Source of the DNA: CAWCTB01 sp963798275
GTDB taxonomy: Bacteria; Acidobacteriota; Terriglobia; Terriglobales; Acidobacteriaceae
Length of the DNA stretch: 64,000 nt
Assembly: GCA_963798275.1 (NCBI GenBank)
Contig: CAWCTB010000038.1
Span: forward strand, 154,370 to 218,369
Reading direction: 5' to 3'
Each line of letters opens with the position of its first letter. Position 1 is the first letter of the stretch. Shown here one piece after another: positions 1 to 10,391 of this stretch. Made by a program: the position numbers and the translations under genes. Under the pieces are notes generated by a model that was not told the DNA's origin, searched no databases, and worked only from the letters and a program-made list of their open reading frames with translations.

Positions 1-67
1 ACTTCGATTGTCCGGCAGCGTCTCTTCCAAAAAATCTCCTGTAGATCACGACGGACCCGAAAGGCTA

Positions 68-1069
68 TTATCGCTCGTCCTTGCGTGCCAGGCGCGCCAG
101 CACTGCCAACCCACGCAGATACTCGCGAAGCGGACGCGCGGGCCTGCCCCAGAACACGACACCTTTGCCGCGTACGGTCTTGTGGGACAGAACGCCACTT
201 CCTGAGCCGAGGATGACGCCCGGCTCGATGGTCGCATGATCGCCGAGACCGACCTGTCCACCGACCACGGCATCATCGCCGATCTTGGTGCTGCCGGAAA
301 CGCCGGTCTGGGCGGCGATCACGACGTTGGCGCCAACGCTGGTGTTGTGGCCGATGTGCACCAGGTTGTCGAGCTTCGTTCCCGGGCCAATGACGGTCTT
401 CTCCAGCGCGCCGCGATCGATGGTGCAGTTGGCGCCGATCTCGACATAGTCGCCGATAACAAGCTCGCCGATCTGCGGAAACTTCTGATAGCGGCCGTGC
501 ACTTCGTCGCGCACAAAACCGAAGCCGTCCGAGCCGAGCACCGCGCCCGCATGCACGACCACGCGTCGCCCGAGCGTTGTGCCCGGATAGATGACGACGC
601 GCGGATAGAGGTCGCAATCGTCGCCGATGACGACGCCCTCGCCAATGTAGCAGCCCGCCCCAATGTGCGCACGCCGTCCGATAACCGCGTTCGCTTCGAT
701 GACCGCGTAGGGATCAATGCTGACCGGGGTCGCCAATTTTGCTGAATAGTGAATGACCGCCGTCTCATGAATGCCGGGCGGATAAACTCTCGGGGGATGC
801 AGCAACGCGGCGGCACGTGCGAAGGCCAGACGCGGATGCGCGGCGATCAAGAGCGGCTTGCGTCCGGATGAATCAGCGGCGAATTCGCCGGCGATTACCG
901 CGCTTGCGCCCGACACCAGAGCCTGCTCCAGATGCTTCTCGTCCTGAACGAATACCAGATCGCCCGGTTGCGCTTGTCCAATGCTGGCGACGCGGGCGAT
1001 TTCGATGCCGCCGTCGCCGATCAGGCGCGTGGCCGTGAACTCCGCCAGCGATTGCAGGGTTTGGGGCAT
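68..1069 (-). CDS. lpxD: UDP-3-O-acylglucosamine N-acyltransferase LpxD
   Basis: Transfers the second 3-hydroxyacyl chain to UDP-3-O-acyl-glucosamine in lipid A synthesis; cytoplasmic homotrimer. The 333-residue product has the usual LpxD length. It has an N-terminal uridine-binding domain (residues about 1-100, with SLAEFTATRLIGDGGIEI near the start), then a long run of hexapeptide repeats forming a left-handed beta helix. The segment VHIGHNTSVGANVVIAAQTG carries the expected catalytic His. The frame is intact. It is the last gene of a minus-strand group with an lpxL-type acyltransferase and mqnA upstream. No clear Shine-Dalgarno precedes the ATG. Confidence 0.95.
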   Translation of the reverse strand: MPQTLQSLAEFTATRLIGDGGIEIARVASIGQAQPGDLVFVQDEKHLEQALVSGASAVIAGEFAADSSGRKPLLIAAHPRLAFARAAALLHPPRVYPPGIHETAVIHYSAKLATPVSIDPYAVIEANAVIGRRAHIGAGCYIGEGVVIGDDCDLYPRVVIYPGTTLGRRVVVHAGAVLGSDGFGFVRDEVHGRYQKFPQIGELVIGDYVEIGANCTIDRGALEKTVIGPGTKLDNLVHIGHNTSVGANVVIAAQTGVSGSTKIGDDAVVGGQVGLGDHATIEPGVILGSGSGVLSHKTVRGKGVVFWGRPARPLREYLRGLAVLARLARKDER

Positions 1070-1086
1070 GAGGGAGTTATAGCAGC

Positions 1087-1208
1087 GGATGGTGAACAGT
1101 GGGTAGTGGATAGTTTACGAACCTGCGGGCAAACACAGCCGAGTTCGTCGATTCCGGCCGCCAAATCCCTGAAATTCAACGTATCCCACTAACCACTATT
1201 CACTAGTA
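1087..1208. repeat. Stutter-type imperfect inverted repeat between lpxL-like gene and lpxD
   Basis: Two arms of repeated AGTGG-like units face each other: TGAACAGTGGGTAGTGGATA on the plus strand near 1092-1111, and TGAATAGTGGTTAGTGGGAT on the minus strand near 1182-1202. About 17 of 20 positions agree. The right arm starts directly at the TAG stop of the acyltransferase gene. Apart from these arms I see nothing in this gap. The transcript could fold into a hairpin with a loop of about 70 nt. Confidence 0.7.
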
Positions 1209-2103
1209 CAACCCCGGCTCTCCTGCCGGCCGCGTCTTCCAGCGGCGATGCACCCACAGCCACTGATCGGGATAACGCCGCACGTATTGCTCGATGACCT
1301 TGGTGAAGAGTGCCGTGTTGGCCAGGGTGTCGGCTTCGTGGTCGCCTGTGCGCACCAGGTCCAGCGCGGGATCGAACTCCACCCGATACTTGCGCAGCAC
1401 CGGGTCCCAGATGGTGAACGCCGGAACCACCGCCGCGCCGGTGTGCAGCGCCACGCGCGCCAGACCGCTGGCGGTGCAGGCAGGAATGCCGAAGAAATCC
1501 ACGAAGACGCCTTGCGGCGGCGTCATGTTGGTGTCCATCAGAATGCCGACGGTGGCGTTGTCGCGCATGGCCGCGATCAGGCCGCGGGCAAATTCCTGCT
1601 TGCCGATCATGGTGTTGCCGTGCAGTCCGCGATAGCGCGCCACCAACGCGTCTACGTAGGGATTGTCGAGCGGCCGCACCACAATCTGCATGGGATGTCC
1701 CATCAGGGAGTGGAAGAACGAGCCGACTTCCCAGCCGCCGAAGTGGCCGGTGAGGAAGAGCACACCTTTGCCGAGCTTCTCCGCCGATTCAAAATTCTCG
1801 AAGCCCTGATACACCGCGACCTGCGAGGCATTCGCCAGCGGTGTAGCTGGGAAACAAGCACGCTTCGCCCAGTAAACGGCCAAGCGAAACGTACACCCCG
1901 CGCAGAATTTTGCGCCGTTCTTTCTTCGTTTTCTCCGGGAACGCAAGCTGAAGATTGCGCATCCCGACGCGCCGCAAGCGCAGGTGGAGGTGATAAACAA
2001 CCCCGCCCATGAGAATACCGAATCCGCGGGCCAGCGGGCGCGGCAATGCGCCGATCAGGCGCACCATCAGCGCGACCGGCATGTACTGCAATCTGTAGCG
2101 CAT
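1203..2103 (-). CDS. LpxL/HtrB-type lipid A lauroyl acyltransferase (one frame break)
   Basis: Late acyltransferase of lipid A synthesis, inner-membrane associated. The N-terminal part lies in one frame (from the ATG at 2103, MRYRLQYMPVALMVRLIGAL) and the rest in the next (from about 1840 down to the stop at 1203). The acyltransferase motif HFGGWE (His-x4-Glu) is in the second part, followed by conserved GKQEFARGLIAAMRDN and a C-terminal WLWVHRRWKTRP typical of the family. Removing one base near 1841-1844 joins the parts as ...FPSYPLANASQ..., giving about 299 residues, the normal length. I read the break as a sequence error. Whether it uses laurate or another acyl chain cannot be told. Confidence 0.88.
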
Positions 2104-2188
2104 CGGGAGCTAGGCTCGACGGTAGCACCGGGGAAAATTGCGGTCAAACGCTGAACGCCGAGCTTGCAACGGGGCCAGCGAACAGGCG

Positions 2189-3034
2189 TTACTTACGCGG
2201 GCCTCCGAACGCCACCGGGCCAAGGAATCGCAACTCCGGGACCTCTTTAATGAGGTCCAGTTCCTGTGCGTACTGCAGGAATAGCTGCAGCCCGGCATGG
2301 TTGTCACGGTCCAGATAATAGTGAATATTCTCCGTCAGGTACCGGCAAATGTCGTCGGGGTCCAAGCCGAGCCTCCGAGACCACTCTTTGGCGATGGTGG
2401 CAATGTTCTCCGGCTGAAGGCCATGATCACGCGAACTCTGAAACACCTTAGCCAGATCGGTCTCCTGCGCCTGCCGGTTGAGGGCATCGAGCCGAACTGC
2501 CCAGAACGCGAAGACGAACGGCTTGCCCGTCCGCCGGTGCCATTCGTGGGCCAGATCATAAAGAAGGTATCCGGAATCGGTTGGCACCTGCAGCGCGGCA
2601 TCTCCGATGAGAAGGGCTGCGTCGTTTTCGCGCAGCATGGCCTCAAGTTGAGGGGCGTGCGGCGTGAGTTGGCGAGGCCCGCCGAAAAACTTCGCAAACA
2701 GGACCTGCAACAGCGCTACCGACGTCCGCGAACTGGAGTCGGTTGCAACCGTCTGCACCTCCTCGATGGGCCTCTTGCTGACCAGCAGGATGGAGCGCAC
2801 CCGGTCCTTGGCCGCGATGGCGATGTTCGGCAGGATGACCAGACCGGGTATCTCGGCATAGGTGAAGGCCGGGATGATGCCGATATCGGCCTGATCTGCA
2901 GCCAGGGCGGCAGCGCAGGCGGACGGAATGGTGTATTCGATATCGAAGTTCCGACCGGCATCGCCGTGTTCGAAGTCCCACATCAACGGTGCCGTGTTCA
3001 GGAACGAGATAGCAGAGATTCGCAGGCCGGGCAT
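2189..3034 (-). CDS. mqnA: Chorismate dehydratase MqnA (futalosine menaquinone pathway)
   Basis: Converts chorismate to 3-enolpyruvylbenzoate, the first step of the futalosine route to menaquinone. The 281-residue protein has the periplasmic-binding-protein-like fold typical of MqnA: N-terminal RISAISFLNTAPLMWDFE, then ADIGIIPAFTYAEIPGLVI and SILLVSKRPIEEVQTVATD, and a C-terminal helical part. The length is normal and the frame intact. It lies 85 bp upstream of the lpxL-type gene on the same strand. Its presence predicts a menaquinone-based respiratory chain, consistent with the NrfD module further on. Confidence 0.9.
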   Translation of the reverse strand: MPGLRISAISFLNTAPLMWDFEHGDAGRNFDIEYTIPSACAAALAADQADIGIIPAFTYAEIPGLVILPNIAIAAKDRVRSILLVSKRPIEEVQTVATDSSSRTSVALLQVLFAKFFGGPRQLTPHAPQLEAMLRENDAALLIGDAALQVPTDSGYLLYDLAHEWHRRTGKPFVFAFWAVRLDALNRQAQETDLAKVFQSSRDHGLQPENIATIAKEWSRRLGLDPDDICRYLTENIHYYLDRDNHAGLQLFLQYAQELDLIKEVPELRFLGPVAFGGPRK

Positions 3035-3153
3035 GAATCATCGAGTCTAGCAGGCCGAGGCTTCGGCACAGGCCTTGGTGACGTAACTCCTTGACGGTAA
3101 CCATCGGGCAGGTTACCCTCCGCTCATCGGAGCCTTAGTCCGCAGGAGTTGCC

Positions 3154-4328
3154 ATGGAAATCGAAGCGACCGTACGCGCCCACGACTACGCTGTCACCCG
3201 CCAACTGCAATGGCTGGCATTGTCGCTGACGCCCGGCGTGGGAGCGGGTCGCGGGCGTCGGCTGGTAGAGAGCTTCGGGGGAGTTGATCAGTTGTTCACA
3301 GCTTCGCTGACGGCTTTGGAGGCGGCGGGCTTGTCTGCGGCGGCGGCGCAGAGCATTTCGCTCGGCAAGTCGCTTGAGCTGGCCGCGGCAGAACTGGATC
3401 GCACGAAAGAAGTAGGGGCCAGAGTGATCGTGCCGGGCGACGCAGAGTATCCGCGACGGTTGCTGGAGATCTACGATCCACCTCTCGTTCTTTACCTTAA
3501 GGGCAATGCGGAAATCATTGATAAACCAGGTATTGCAGTCGTCGGGAACACGGCATCCAACGCCTTACGGTACGGGCATGGCCGAGCGTCTTGCCTGCGA
3601 TCTGGCGGCTCGCGGGCTCATCATATTTAGTGGCATGGCGCGTGGGGTCGATACTGCGGCACACCGCGGCGCGCTGAATGCGCACGGGCGCACGGTCGCC
3701 ATCTGGGGCACCGGGATTGATGAGGTTTATCCGAAGGAGAACCGCAAAATCGCCGATCAGATTCTCGCCTGCGGGGGAGCCATCCTGACGGAGTTCCCGC
3801 TCGGCACGTTTCCGGCGCCGCAAAACTTTCCCATTCGCAACCGGATTATCAGCGGCATTGCCATTGGCGTGCTGGTGCTCGAGGCGGGAGAGTTCAGCGG
3901 TACACGAGTGACAGCCCGCTGCGCGTTGGAGCAGGGCCGCGAGGTATTTGCCGTTCCGGGCAATGTGACCAACAAACTCTCCTGGGGTCCTAACACATTG
4001 ATAAAACAAGGTGCCGCCTTGGTCGCCACCTGGGAGGACGTGTGGGAGGCGTTGCCCGCGGACACCCGTCTGGCACTCACGCCGCCCGAGCAGCTCTGAA
4101 TCGCAGGGCGCTGCTGCGGCATCACTGTTTGAGGCGGCAGACCTGCCTCCGGCGGAGAAGAAGGTCTTCGCGCTGTTGCGGTCGGATGAGTCCACCCACA
4201 TCGACGAGTTGGTCGAGCGCCTGAGTTCGTATCTCTCCTCTTCGGAAATCTTCAGCGCATTGTTCGAGCTTGAGCTGAGCGGCCGGATCAGGCAGTTGCC
4301 GGGGAAGTACTATGTGCGGACGATGTAG
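3154..4328 (+). CDS. dprA: DNA processing protein DprA (two frame breaks)
   Basis: Loads RecA onto incoming single-stranded DNA during natural transformation. Three overlapping frames make one protein of about 390 residues: an N-terminal helical region (LALSLTPGVGAGRGRRLVESFGG), the Rossmann-like core (SGMARGVDTAAHRGAL, GTGIDEVYPKEN, PQNFPIRNRIISG), and a C-terminal winged-helix-like domain (EKKVFALLRSDESTHIDELV). Removing one A near 3551 restores VVGTRHPTPYG. Removing one T near 4093 restores PPEQLESQGAAAA. Both joins read as continuous family sequence, so I take the breaks as sequence errors. The TAG stop is the first base group of the inverted repeat at 4327. Confidence 0.92.
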
Positions 4329-4350
4329 CTGTCAGCCATCAGCCGTCAGC
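4327..4350. repeat. Left arm of perfect 24-bp inverted repeat around a four-helix-bundle gene
   Basis: This arm is the exact reverse complement of 4790-4813. It is built of imperfect GTCAGCC/ATCAGCC units and overlaps the TAG stop of dprA. The pair encloses a single small gene. Confidence 0.9.
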
Positions 4351-4371
4351 TAACCCTCGAAGGAAGGACGC

Positions 4372-4783
4372 ATGCAGAGCTTTCGAAATTTGTCCGTATG
4401 GGAAAAGGCTCACCACCTTACGCTTGACGTCTACCGCATCACAGAGCGTTTTCCGCGAACCGAGATGTTCGGCCTAACAAGCCAGTTGCGACGGGCATCC
4501 TCGTCGATCGCCATTAACCTGGCAGAGGGTGCGGGCGTACGCAGCTGGAACTTCGCGAGATTTGTACAGATTGCGTTCGGGTCAGCCAGCGAAGTGGAGT
4601 ATGAGCTTTTGCTGGCGCATGACCTGGCTTTTCTCAAACGATGACGCCTACGAGCGACTCAAGTCCGACGTGATCGAGATTAAGCGAATGCTGAATTCGT
4701 TACTGCGTACGATTCAGACCGACGCGCGTGGCTCTCAAACCGCCTCAGCGCAACTGTCTAAGCGACTGAGCGATGAGTTTTAG
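4372..4783 (+). CDS. Four-helix bundle protein (23S rRNA intervening-sequence protein family; one frame break)
   Basis: Member of the small helical family first described in 23S rRNA intervening sequences; the molecular role is unknown. The start SFRNLSVWEKAHHLTLDVY and the segment SQLRRASSSIAINLAEGAG are diagnostic. The ORF stops early at 4644, but removal of one A near 4638 continues it as FLNDDAYERLKSDVIEIKRM to a stop at 4783, about 137 residues, close to family length. The SD GAAGGA sits 5-6 nt before the ATG. The gene is enclosed by the perfect inverted repeat 4327-4350 / 4790-4813. These genes are often found in genomes away from rRNA, as here. Confidence 0.85.
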
Positions 4784-4789
4784 CTGACG

Positions 4790-4813
4790 GCTGACGGCTG
4801 ATGGCTGACAGCT
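4790..4813. repeat. Right arm of perfect 24-bp inverted repeat
   Basis: Reverse complement of 4327-4350. It is preceded by one more CTGACGG unit starting at the TAG stop (4781-4783) of the four-helix-bundle gene, so the repeat begins at the stop codon on this side also. Confidence 0.9.
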
Positions 4814-4870
4814 CGTTTCGCGCTTTCCACAAACCATGCTAGGTTCGTAATCATTGGCATTGAGGTTCCA

Positions 4871-7400
4871 TTGTCCAAAGGTCTAGTCATCGTCGAATCG
4901 CCGACCAAGGCGAAGACGATCCAAAAATATCTGGGCGCGGGCTACGAGGTCGAGGCCTCGTTCGGCCATATCAAAGACTTGCCCAAGAAATCGCTCGGGG
5001 TCGATCTCGACAACGATTTCTCCACGGAGTACGTCGTAATCCCCGGCAAGGAGAAGGTCGTCGCCAAGCTGAAGAAGCTGGCCAAGTCGGCCGACACCAT
5101 CTACCTGGCGCCTGATCCGGACCGCGAAGGCGAAGCCATCGCTGCTCACCTCGCCGAGGAACTCGGTGGCGAGAGCGTGGACGGCAAGAAGCGTAAGAAG
5201 TCGCCGGTCACTATCCGCCGGGTCACGTTTAACGAGATCACCAAGCGCGCCGTGCAGGATGCGTTCCAGCATCCCCGCGATATCGACCGCAATCTGGTGG
5301 ACGCGCAGCAGACCCGCCGCGTGCTCGACCGTCTGGTTGGTTATCAGGTTTCTCCGCTGCTGTGGGACAAAGTACGCCGAGGGCTCTCCGCAGGCCGCGT
5401 GCAGACCGTGGCCCTGCGGCTGATCGTCGAGCGCGAACGCGACATCAAGGCGTTCGTCAAGGAAGAGTATTGGACCATCGACGCCCACTTGCAGGCTGCC
5501 AAGCCGCCCGCATTTACGGCGCGGTTTATCGGCATCGGTGACGAGAAGACGCCGATTCCGAATGGCGAGGAAGCGGACAAGCTCAAGGCCGCGTTGGAGG
5601 ACGCCGACTGGAGCGTTCGCTCGGTTGACAAGCGCGAGCGACGCCGCAGTCCGGCAGCGCCATTCACCACCAGCAAGTTCCAACAGGATGCCTCACGCAA
5701 GCTGCGCTTCAGCGTGAAGCGCGCCATGATCCTGGCCCAACGACTCTACGAGGGCATTGAACTTGGCGACGAAGGCACGGTGGGACTCATTACGTACATG
5801 CGTACCGACTCGACCCGCGTCTCGAACGAGGCGCTGACCGAAGTGCGCGACGTGATTGCGAGCACCTACGGCCCGCAGTTCCTGCCCGAATCGCCCAACA
5901 CGTACAAGTCGAAGAAGGACACGCAGGACGCGCACGAAGCCATTCGACCCAGCTCCGCGCTTCGTCATCCCGACGCGATCAAGCAGTATTTGCAGGATGA
6001 CGAATACAAGGTTTACAAGCTCATCTGGCAGCGCTTTGTGGCCTCGCAGATGAACCCGGCTGTCTTCGATCAGACGACGGTGGACATTGACGCCAGGAAT
6101 CGGCAACGACGTGATATATCGCTTCCGGGTCACAGGCTCGGTGCTGAAGTTCGAAGGCTTCCTCAAGGTTTACGAGGAATCGAAGGACAGCAAGGACGAA
6201 GAGGACGAGGCGCTCAAGCACAAACTGCCTGTACTGACCGAGGGCCAAAAGCTTGCACTGAAGGGCCTGGATGCCGAGCAGCATTTCACCGAGCCTCCGC
6301 CGCGCTACAACGAAGCATCGCTGGTGAAGGAGCTCGAGGAGCGCGGCATCGGCCGTCCCTCAACCTACGCGGCGATCATCGGGACCATCCAGGAGCGGCA
6401 GTACGTGCAAAAGGTCGGCGGAAAGTTCATCCCGACCGAAATCGGCTTCGTCGTCACCGACCTTCTGGTGGAGAACTTTAAAGACATCTTCGATTTTCAA
6501 TACACAGCTCGACTGGAAGAAGAACTCGACGAAATCGAGGACGGCAAGGAGAGCTGGACCGACGCTCTTGCCGAGTTCTACAAGAAGTTCGAGAAGGACC
6601 TCCATTACGCCGAGAAGCACATGGAGAACGTGAAGCGGATGGAGAAGCCCACCGACGAGAAGTGCGAACGGTGCGGCTCGCCGCTGGTCATCAAATGGGG
6701 CAAACACGGCTCGTTCTACGCCTGCAGCGCGTACGACAAGACCGATCCCAACAGTTGCACCTTCACCAAGGAAAATCCGATTGATCTGCCGGACCTGGAC
6801 TCTGCCGACCTCCAGGAGACGACGCAGGAAGAGTATTGCGAGAACTGCGGTCGGCCCATGGTGCTGAAGCGCGGACGATTTGGGCAGTTCATGGCTTGCA
6901 CCGGATATCCCGATTGCAAAACCACACGCCGCCTGGACCAGGCCAAGAAGGTCCCCGATATTCCGCTTGACGAGAAGTGTCCGCAATGCGGGCGCAACTT
7001 GCTGCTGCGCCACGGCCGTTTCGGAGAATTCGTCTCCTGCAGCGGCTATCCGGAGTGCAAGTGGGTCAAGCAGAACTACATTGGCGTGAAGTGTCCGGAG
7101 TGCAAGACCGGTGACCTCGCGGAGAAAAAGGCGCGCCGGGGCAATTTCTTTTACGGTTGCTCCAATTATCCCAAGTGCCGGTTTACTTCGGCGTATAAGC
7201 CGATCGACGAGGCCTGCCCGGAGTGCGGCAGTCCGTATCTGCTGGAGAAGAACCTGAAATCCGGTACGTTCATCGTTTGTCCAAATAGCAAACGCACCGA
7301 TCCGGACGAGCCGAAGAGCCGCGGAAAGAAGAAAGTCGGGGATGAAAGTACGGTTAAATGTGACTACTCGCGGGAGATAACGCCCGTGGCTGTTGCATAA
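4871..7400 (+). CDS. topA: DNA topoisomerase I TopA (one frame break)
   Basis: Relaxes negative supercoils via a Tyr-DNA intermediate. It starts at a TTG (MSKGLVIVESPTKAKTIQKY). The TOPRIM domain has DPDREGEAIAAHL (the D-x-D-x-E metal site), and the active Tyr is in GLITYMRTDSTRVS. Five C-terminal Cys4 zinc-ribbon units follow (CERCGSPL, CENCGRPM, CPQCGRNL, CPECKTGD, CPECGSPY starts), the last with an atypical second half. Two frames overlap at about 6094; removing one A gives DIDAGIGNDVIYRFRVTGS and a protein of about 842 residues, normal for topA with extra zinc units. The gene is essential, so the break is almost certainly a sequence error. Confidence 0.96.
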
Positions 7401-7472
7401 TAAACGGCGATTCCAGCGAACGACAGCCCGGCCCTCGCAGCCGGGCATTTCTTAGTGAAGGAGAATGACGAT

Positions 7473-7946
7473 ATGGCAGTGAAAGCAGTTCCTGAAGGTC
7501 TGCATACGATTACTCCGCACCTGGTCGTAAACGGCGCCGCCGAGGCGCTCGAATTCTACAAAAAGGCATTTGGCGCGCAGGTCGGAGGAGTCCACAAGAC
7601 CCCGGACGGCAAAGTGATGCACGCGGATCTCAAGATCGGCGACTCAAAACTGTTTCTGGCGGACGAATTTCCAGGTATGGGCTGCCCATCGCCCAAGAGC
7701 GCGGGTGGCAGCTGCGTAGTGCTGAATCTGTACATGGACGGCATCGACAAAGTATTCGACCAGGCGGTAAGCGCGGGTGCGACCGTGACCATGCCGCTGG
7801 GGAATCAGTTCTGGGGCGACCGTTATGGTCAGATCAAGGATCCCTTTGGCCACATTTGGGCGCTGGGACAGCATGTTGAAGATGTTTCGCCCGAGGAGAT
7901 GGAACGCCGTGCCAGCGAAGCCTTTGCTGCGATGGCGAAGGGCTGA
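7473..7946 (+). CDS. VOC/glyoxalase-like (PhnB-type) protein
   Basis: Small protein of the vicinal-oxygen-chelate fold; the PhnB-like branch has no settled reaction. The ATG at 7473 is chosen over an in-frame GTG at 7455 because AAGGAG lies 9 nt before it. The 157 residues show two beta-alpha-beta halves: ITPHLVVNGAAEALEFYKKAF at the start and FWGDRYGQIKDPFGHIWALG at the end. The substrate is unknown. It stands alone between topA and a small conserved hypothetical gene. Confidence 0.88.
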   Translation: MAVKAVPEGLHTITPHLVVNGAAEALEFYKKAFGAQVGGVHKTPDGKVMHADLKIGDSKLFLADEFPGMGCPSPKSAGGSCVVLNLYMDGIDKVFDQAVSAGATVTMPLGNQFWGDRYGQIKDPFGHIWALGQHVEDVSPEEMERRASEAFAAMAKG

Positions 7947-8052
7947 TAGCGTCCGTAACGTAACATCCAAGACTTACACCACCTCGCGCCGGGCACAACC
8001 CGTTTTTGGCGGAGGTGGTGTACCTTCCCACATCATCCTGTCAGGAGACCTC

Positions 8053-8506
8053 ATGAGCAATCCGCAAGCCACACCAGCCGATGCTGAACTGATTCTGAAA
8101 CTGTACGATCTTCGCCGGGAAACGCTGATGCGCGAGGCGCGCAATTTCATCTTCGGTTTTATGCCGCAGACCATCGATGACGTGATGGCGATCATTTCAG
8201 ATTTCTCGTCGAAGGAAAATGCCTACTTGCGCCAGGTCGTCGGATATTGGAGTATGGCGGCCTCGCTGGTGCTGCGAGGCGCACTCAACGAGGACCTCGC
8301 CCGCGATAATTTTCAGGAACTGCTCTTCGTATATGCGCGGCTCGAGCCGTTCCTCGCCGAGGTGCGCCAGCGCACGCGGCATGGAAAACTTCGGCGCGCA
8401 CATGCAGAAGTTCGTGGAAGGCTCGCCGGAAGCACAGGACCGGGTCAAACGCTTCCAGCAACGTTTCGCGGCGATGCAGGCCGAGACGGCTGCCCAGCAC
8501 GCCTAA
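8053..8506 (+). CDS. Hypothetical protein, about 150 aa (one frame break)
   Basis: I do not recognise a named family. The ATG has a good SD (AGGAG, 8043-8047). The sequence is soluble, helical and rich in charged residues (DAELILKLYDLRRETLMREA; FSSKENAYLRQVVGYWSMAA). Removing one G near 8379 links QRT to GMENFGAHMQKFVEGSPEAQ, extending to the stop at 8506. The stop overlaps by 4 bp the end of the convergent mlaF-like gene. This length and composition resemble small conserved acidobacterial proteins of unknown role. Confidence 0.65.
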
Positions 8507-9349
8507 CTCAGATATTCGCGAATGTAGGGGTCAGTGCAGCGCAGCAACTCCGCGGCGGTCCCTTCGAAGATGATCTTTCCGTCGCGGAGGATCAAGAACT
8601 TGGTGTGAAGGTCGCGGACATTGCCGTCCGCCACTGGCACCATCTTGTTCTGTTGGCGGTCGAAGTAATGACTCGCCATGGTGAAGGCGTCCTGCAGGCG
8701 ATGCGTCACCAGCAGCGAACTGGTCTGATAGACGTCGCGCTGTTTCACCACCAGTTCGATGATGGTGTTCGAGGTGACGGGGTCGAGTCCGCCGGTGGGC
8801 GAATCGTACAACAGGACCTCAGGTTGAGTGATAATGGCGCGCGCGATGGCCACTCTTCGCCGCATGCCGCCTGACAGTTCCCCGGGAAAAAGATTGACCG
8901 TGTGCTCCAGTTCGACGAAGCGCAGCGCTTCGAGCACGCGCGCGTGGATCTCATCCGTGATCCTTCCTGTTTCCTCTATCAAGCGGTAGGCGACGTTCTC
9001 TTCCACGGTCAGCGAGTCGAACAGCGCGCTTTCCTGAAACACCATGCCGATATTGCGGCGGAGTTCGAACAGGTCCTGCTCGCGCATCCTGCGTGACTTC
9101 CTCGCCCAGGACCGTGATACGTCCGGCATCAGGCTTGATCAGCCCGAGCACCAGTTTCAGGATCAGCGTCTTGCCCGTGCCCGCCGTCCCCAGCAGGATC
9201 TTGGTTTCGCCCCGGGGAAGCTGAAACGAAATGCCCTCCAGCACCGGATGGTCAAAAGCGATCTCGACATCTTCGAAGGTGATGACCGGCTCGTCCGGGC
9301 GTGAGATGCGCGACTCGGGCTGCTCGACTTGGGGTGCGAGGCTCGACAT
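8503..9349 (-). CDS. Mla-type ABC transporter ATP-binding protein (one frame break)
   Basis: ATPase that powers phospholipid transport between membranes together with an MlaE permease. Walker A is GTAGTGKT, the Q-loop region MVFQESALFDSLTVEENVAY, the signature LSGGMRRRVAIARA and Walker B VLLYDSPTGGLDP. The frame changes near 9086; removal of one A gives EEVTRMREQDLFELRR. The total is about 281 residues. The start lies 2 bp from the stop of the permease gene upstream, so the two are co-translated. No MlaD substrate-binding gene is adjacent. Confidence 0.88.
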
Positions 9350-9351
9350 GG

Positions 9352-10131
9352 TTAGTACTGGAAGAACCCCATGAGCAGCCGGGTGAGAAAGAAATCGCTG
9401 ACGATGAGCAGCACCGAAGCGGCGACCATCGATTGTTTGGTGGCTTGGCCTACGCCCTGGGTGCCCCCTCTAGCCGACATGCCGTAGTAGCAGCCGATGC
9501 TCGCGATGATAAATCCGAATATTACGGGTTTGCACAAACCCATGAAGACGTCACCAAAGCGCAGCGCCTGGTAGGCGGTGGTCCAATACTGGTTGGCATC
9601 GAGTCCCAGCAGAAAGTAGGAGATGACAAAACCGCCAGCCAGTCCTACCAGATCGGAGATGATGCTGAGGAAGAACATCATCACCACGCTGGCCACCACG
9701 CGCGGCGTCACCAGCTTCTTAGTGGGGTCCACTCCCATGGCGCGCATGGCGTCAATCTGCTCGCTAACCTGCATGGAGCCCAGTTCACTGGCCATTCCGG
9801 TGGCGTTCCGTCCGGCGACCATGAGTCCAGTCAGCACCGGACCGAGTTCGCGCACCATGGAGAGCGACACCAGCTTGCCGGTCAGGGACAGGGAACCGAA
9901 CTGCTGCAGAGTGCTGGAGGTCTGCAACGCCAGCACAGCGCCGGTGAAGAAACCGGTGAGGATCACGATGGGCAGGGAACCGACGCCGACGGAGTCGGCC
10001 TGTAACAACGTGTCGGCATAGTACCGAGGCTGCTCAAAGATGTTGGCGAGGGATCGGCCGGCGAGCAGGGAATAATCCTGCACCGCCGCGACTTTTTCTT
10101 TCGCGATTTCGGTCGGCGAAAAGATCGGCAT
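9352..10131 (-). CDS. MlaE-family (DUF140) ABC permease
   Basis: Inner-membrane permease of the MlaE/DUF140 family, about 259 residues from the ATG at 10131 (MPIFSPTEIAKEKVAAVQDY). It has several hydrophobic segments and conserved ILTGFFTGAVLALQTSSTLQ, MVAGRNATGMASELGSMQVS and EQIDAMRAMGVDPTKKLVTP. An upstream in-frame extension to 10290 looks non-coding. It forms a two-gene unit with the ATPase downstream. Likely role: phospholipid trafficking for outer-membrane asymmetry. The periplasmic partner must be encoded elsewhere. Confidence 0.9.
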   Translation of the reverse strand: MPIFSPTEIAKEKVAAVQDYSLLAGRSLANIFEQPRYYADTLLQADSVGVGSLPIVILTGFFTGAVLALQTSSTLQQFGSLSLTGKLVSLSMVRELGPVLTGLMVAGRNATGMASELGSMQVSEQIDAMRAMGVDPTKKLVTPRVVASVVMMFFLSIISDLVGLAGGFVISYFLLGLDANQYWTTAYQALRFGDVFMGLCKPVIFGFIIASIGCYYGMSARGGTQGVGQATKQSMVAASVLLIVSDFFLTRLLMGFFQY

Positions 10132-10391
10132 TCGGTTCCGGAAAGCCTGAACGGAAAATATATCAGAGCAGCACCACGAAGCCCCATTTACGGCTGGATG
10201 AACCGCCAGACCGGACCTTGGCGAAGGCGCTCTGGCGCTCGTCACACGGGGTGTCTGGGGCGAGTCACGAGGGAACCGAGCCACCTTCAACCATGCACCG
10301 TGTGAGCGCGGTCACGTGCTCAGGTGATCCAGAACACGGCAGGGTGAGACCTGGTTCTTATATCTACCGAGTAGCTTGCATTGTTACCGCT

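Noticed and set aside
6360..7448. 362-residue ORF on the minus strand opposite topA
   Set aside because: Antisense to the zinc-ribbon part of topA, no family features.
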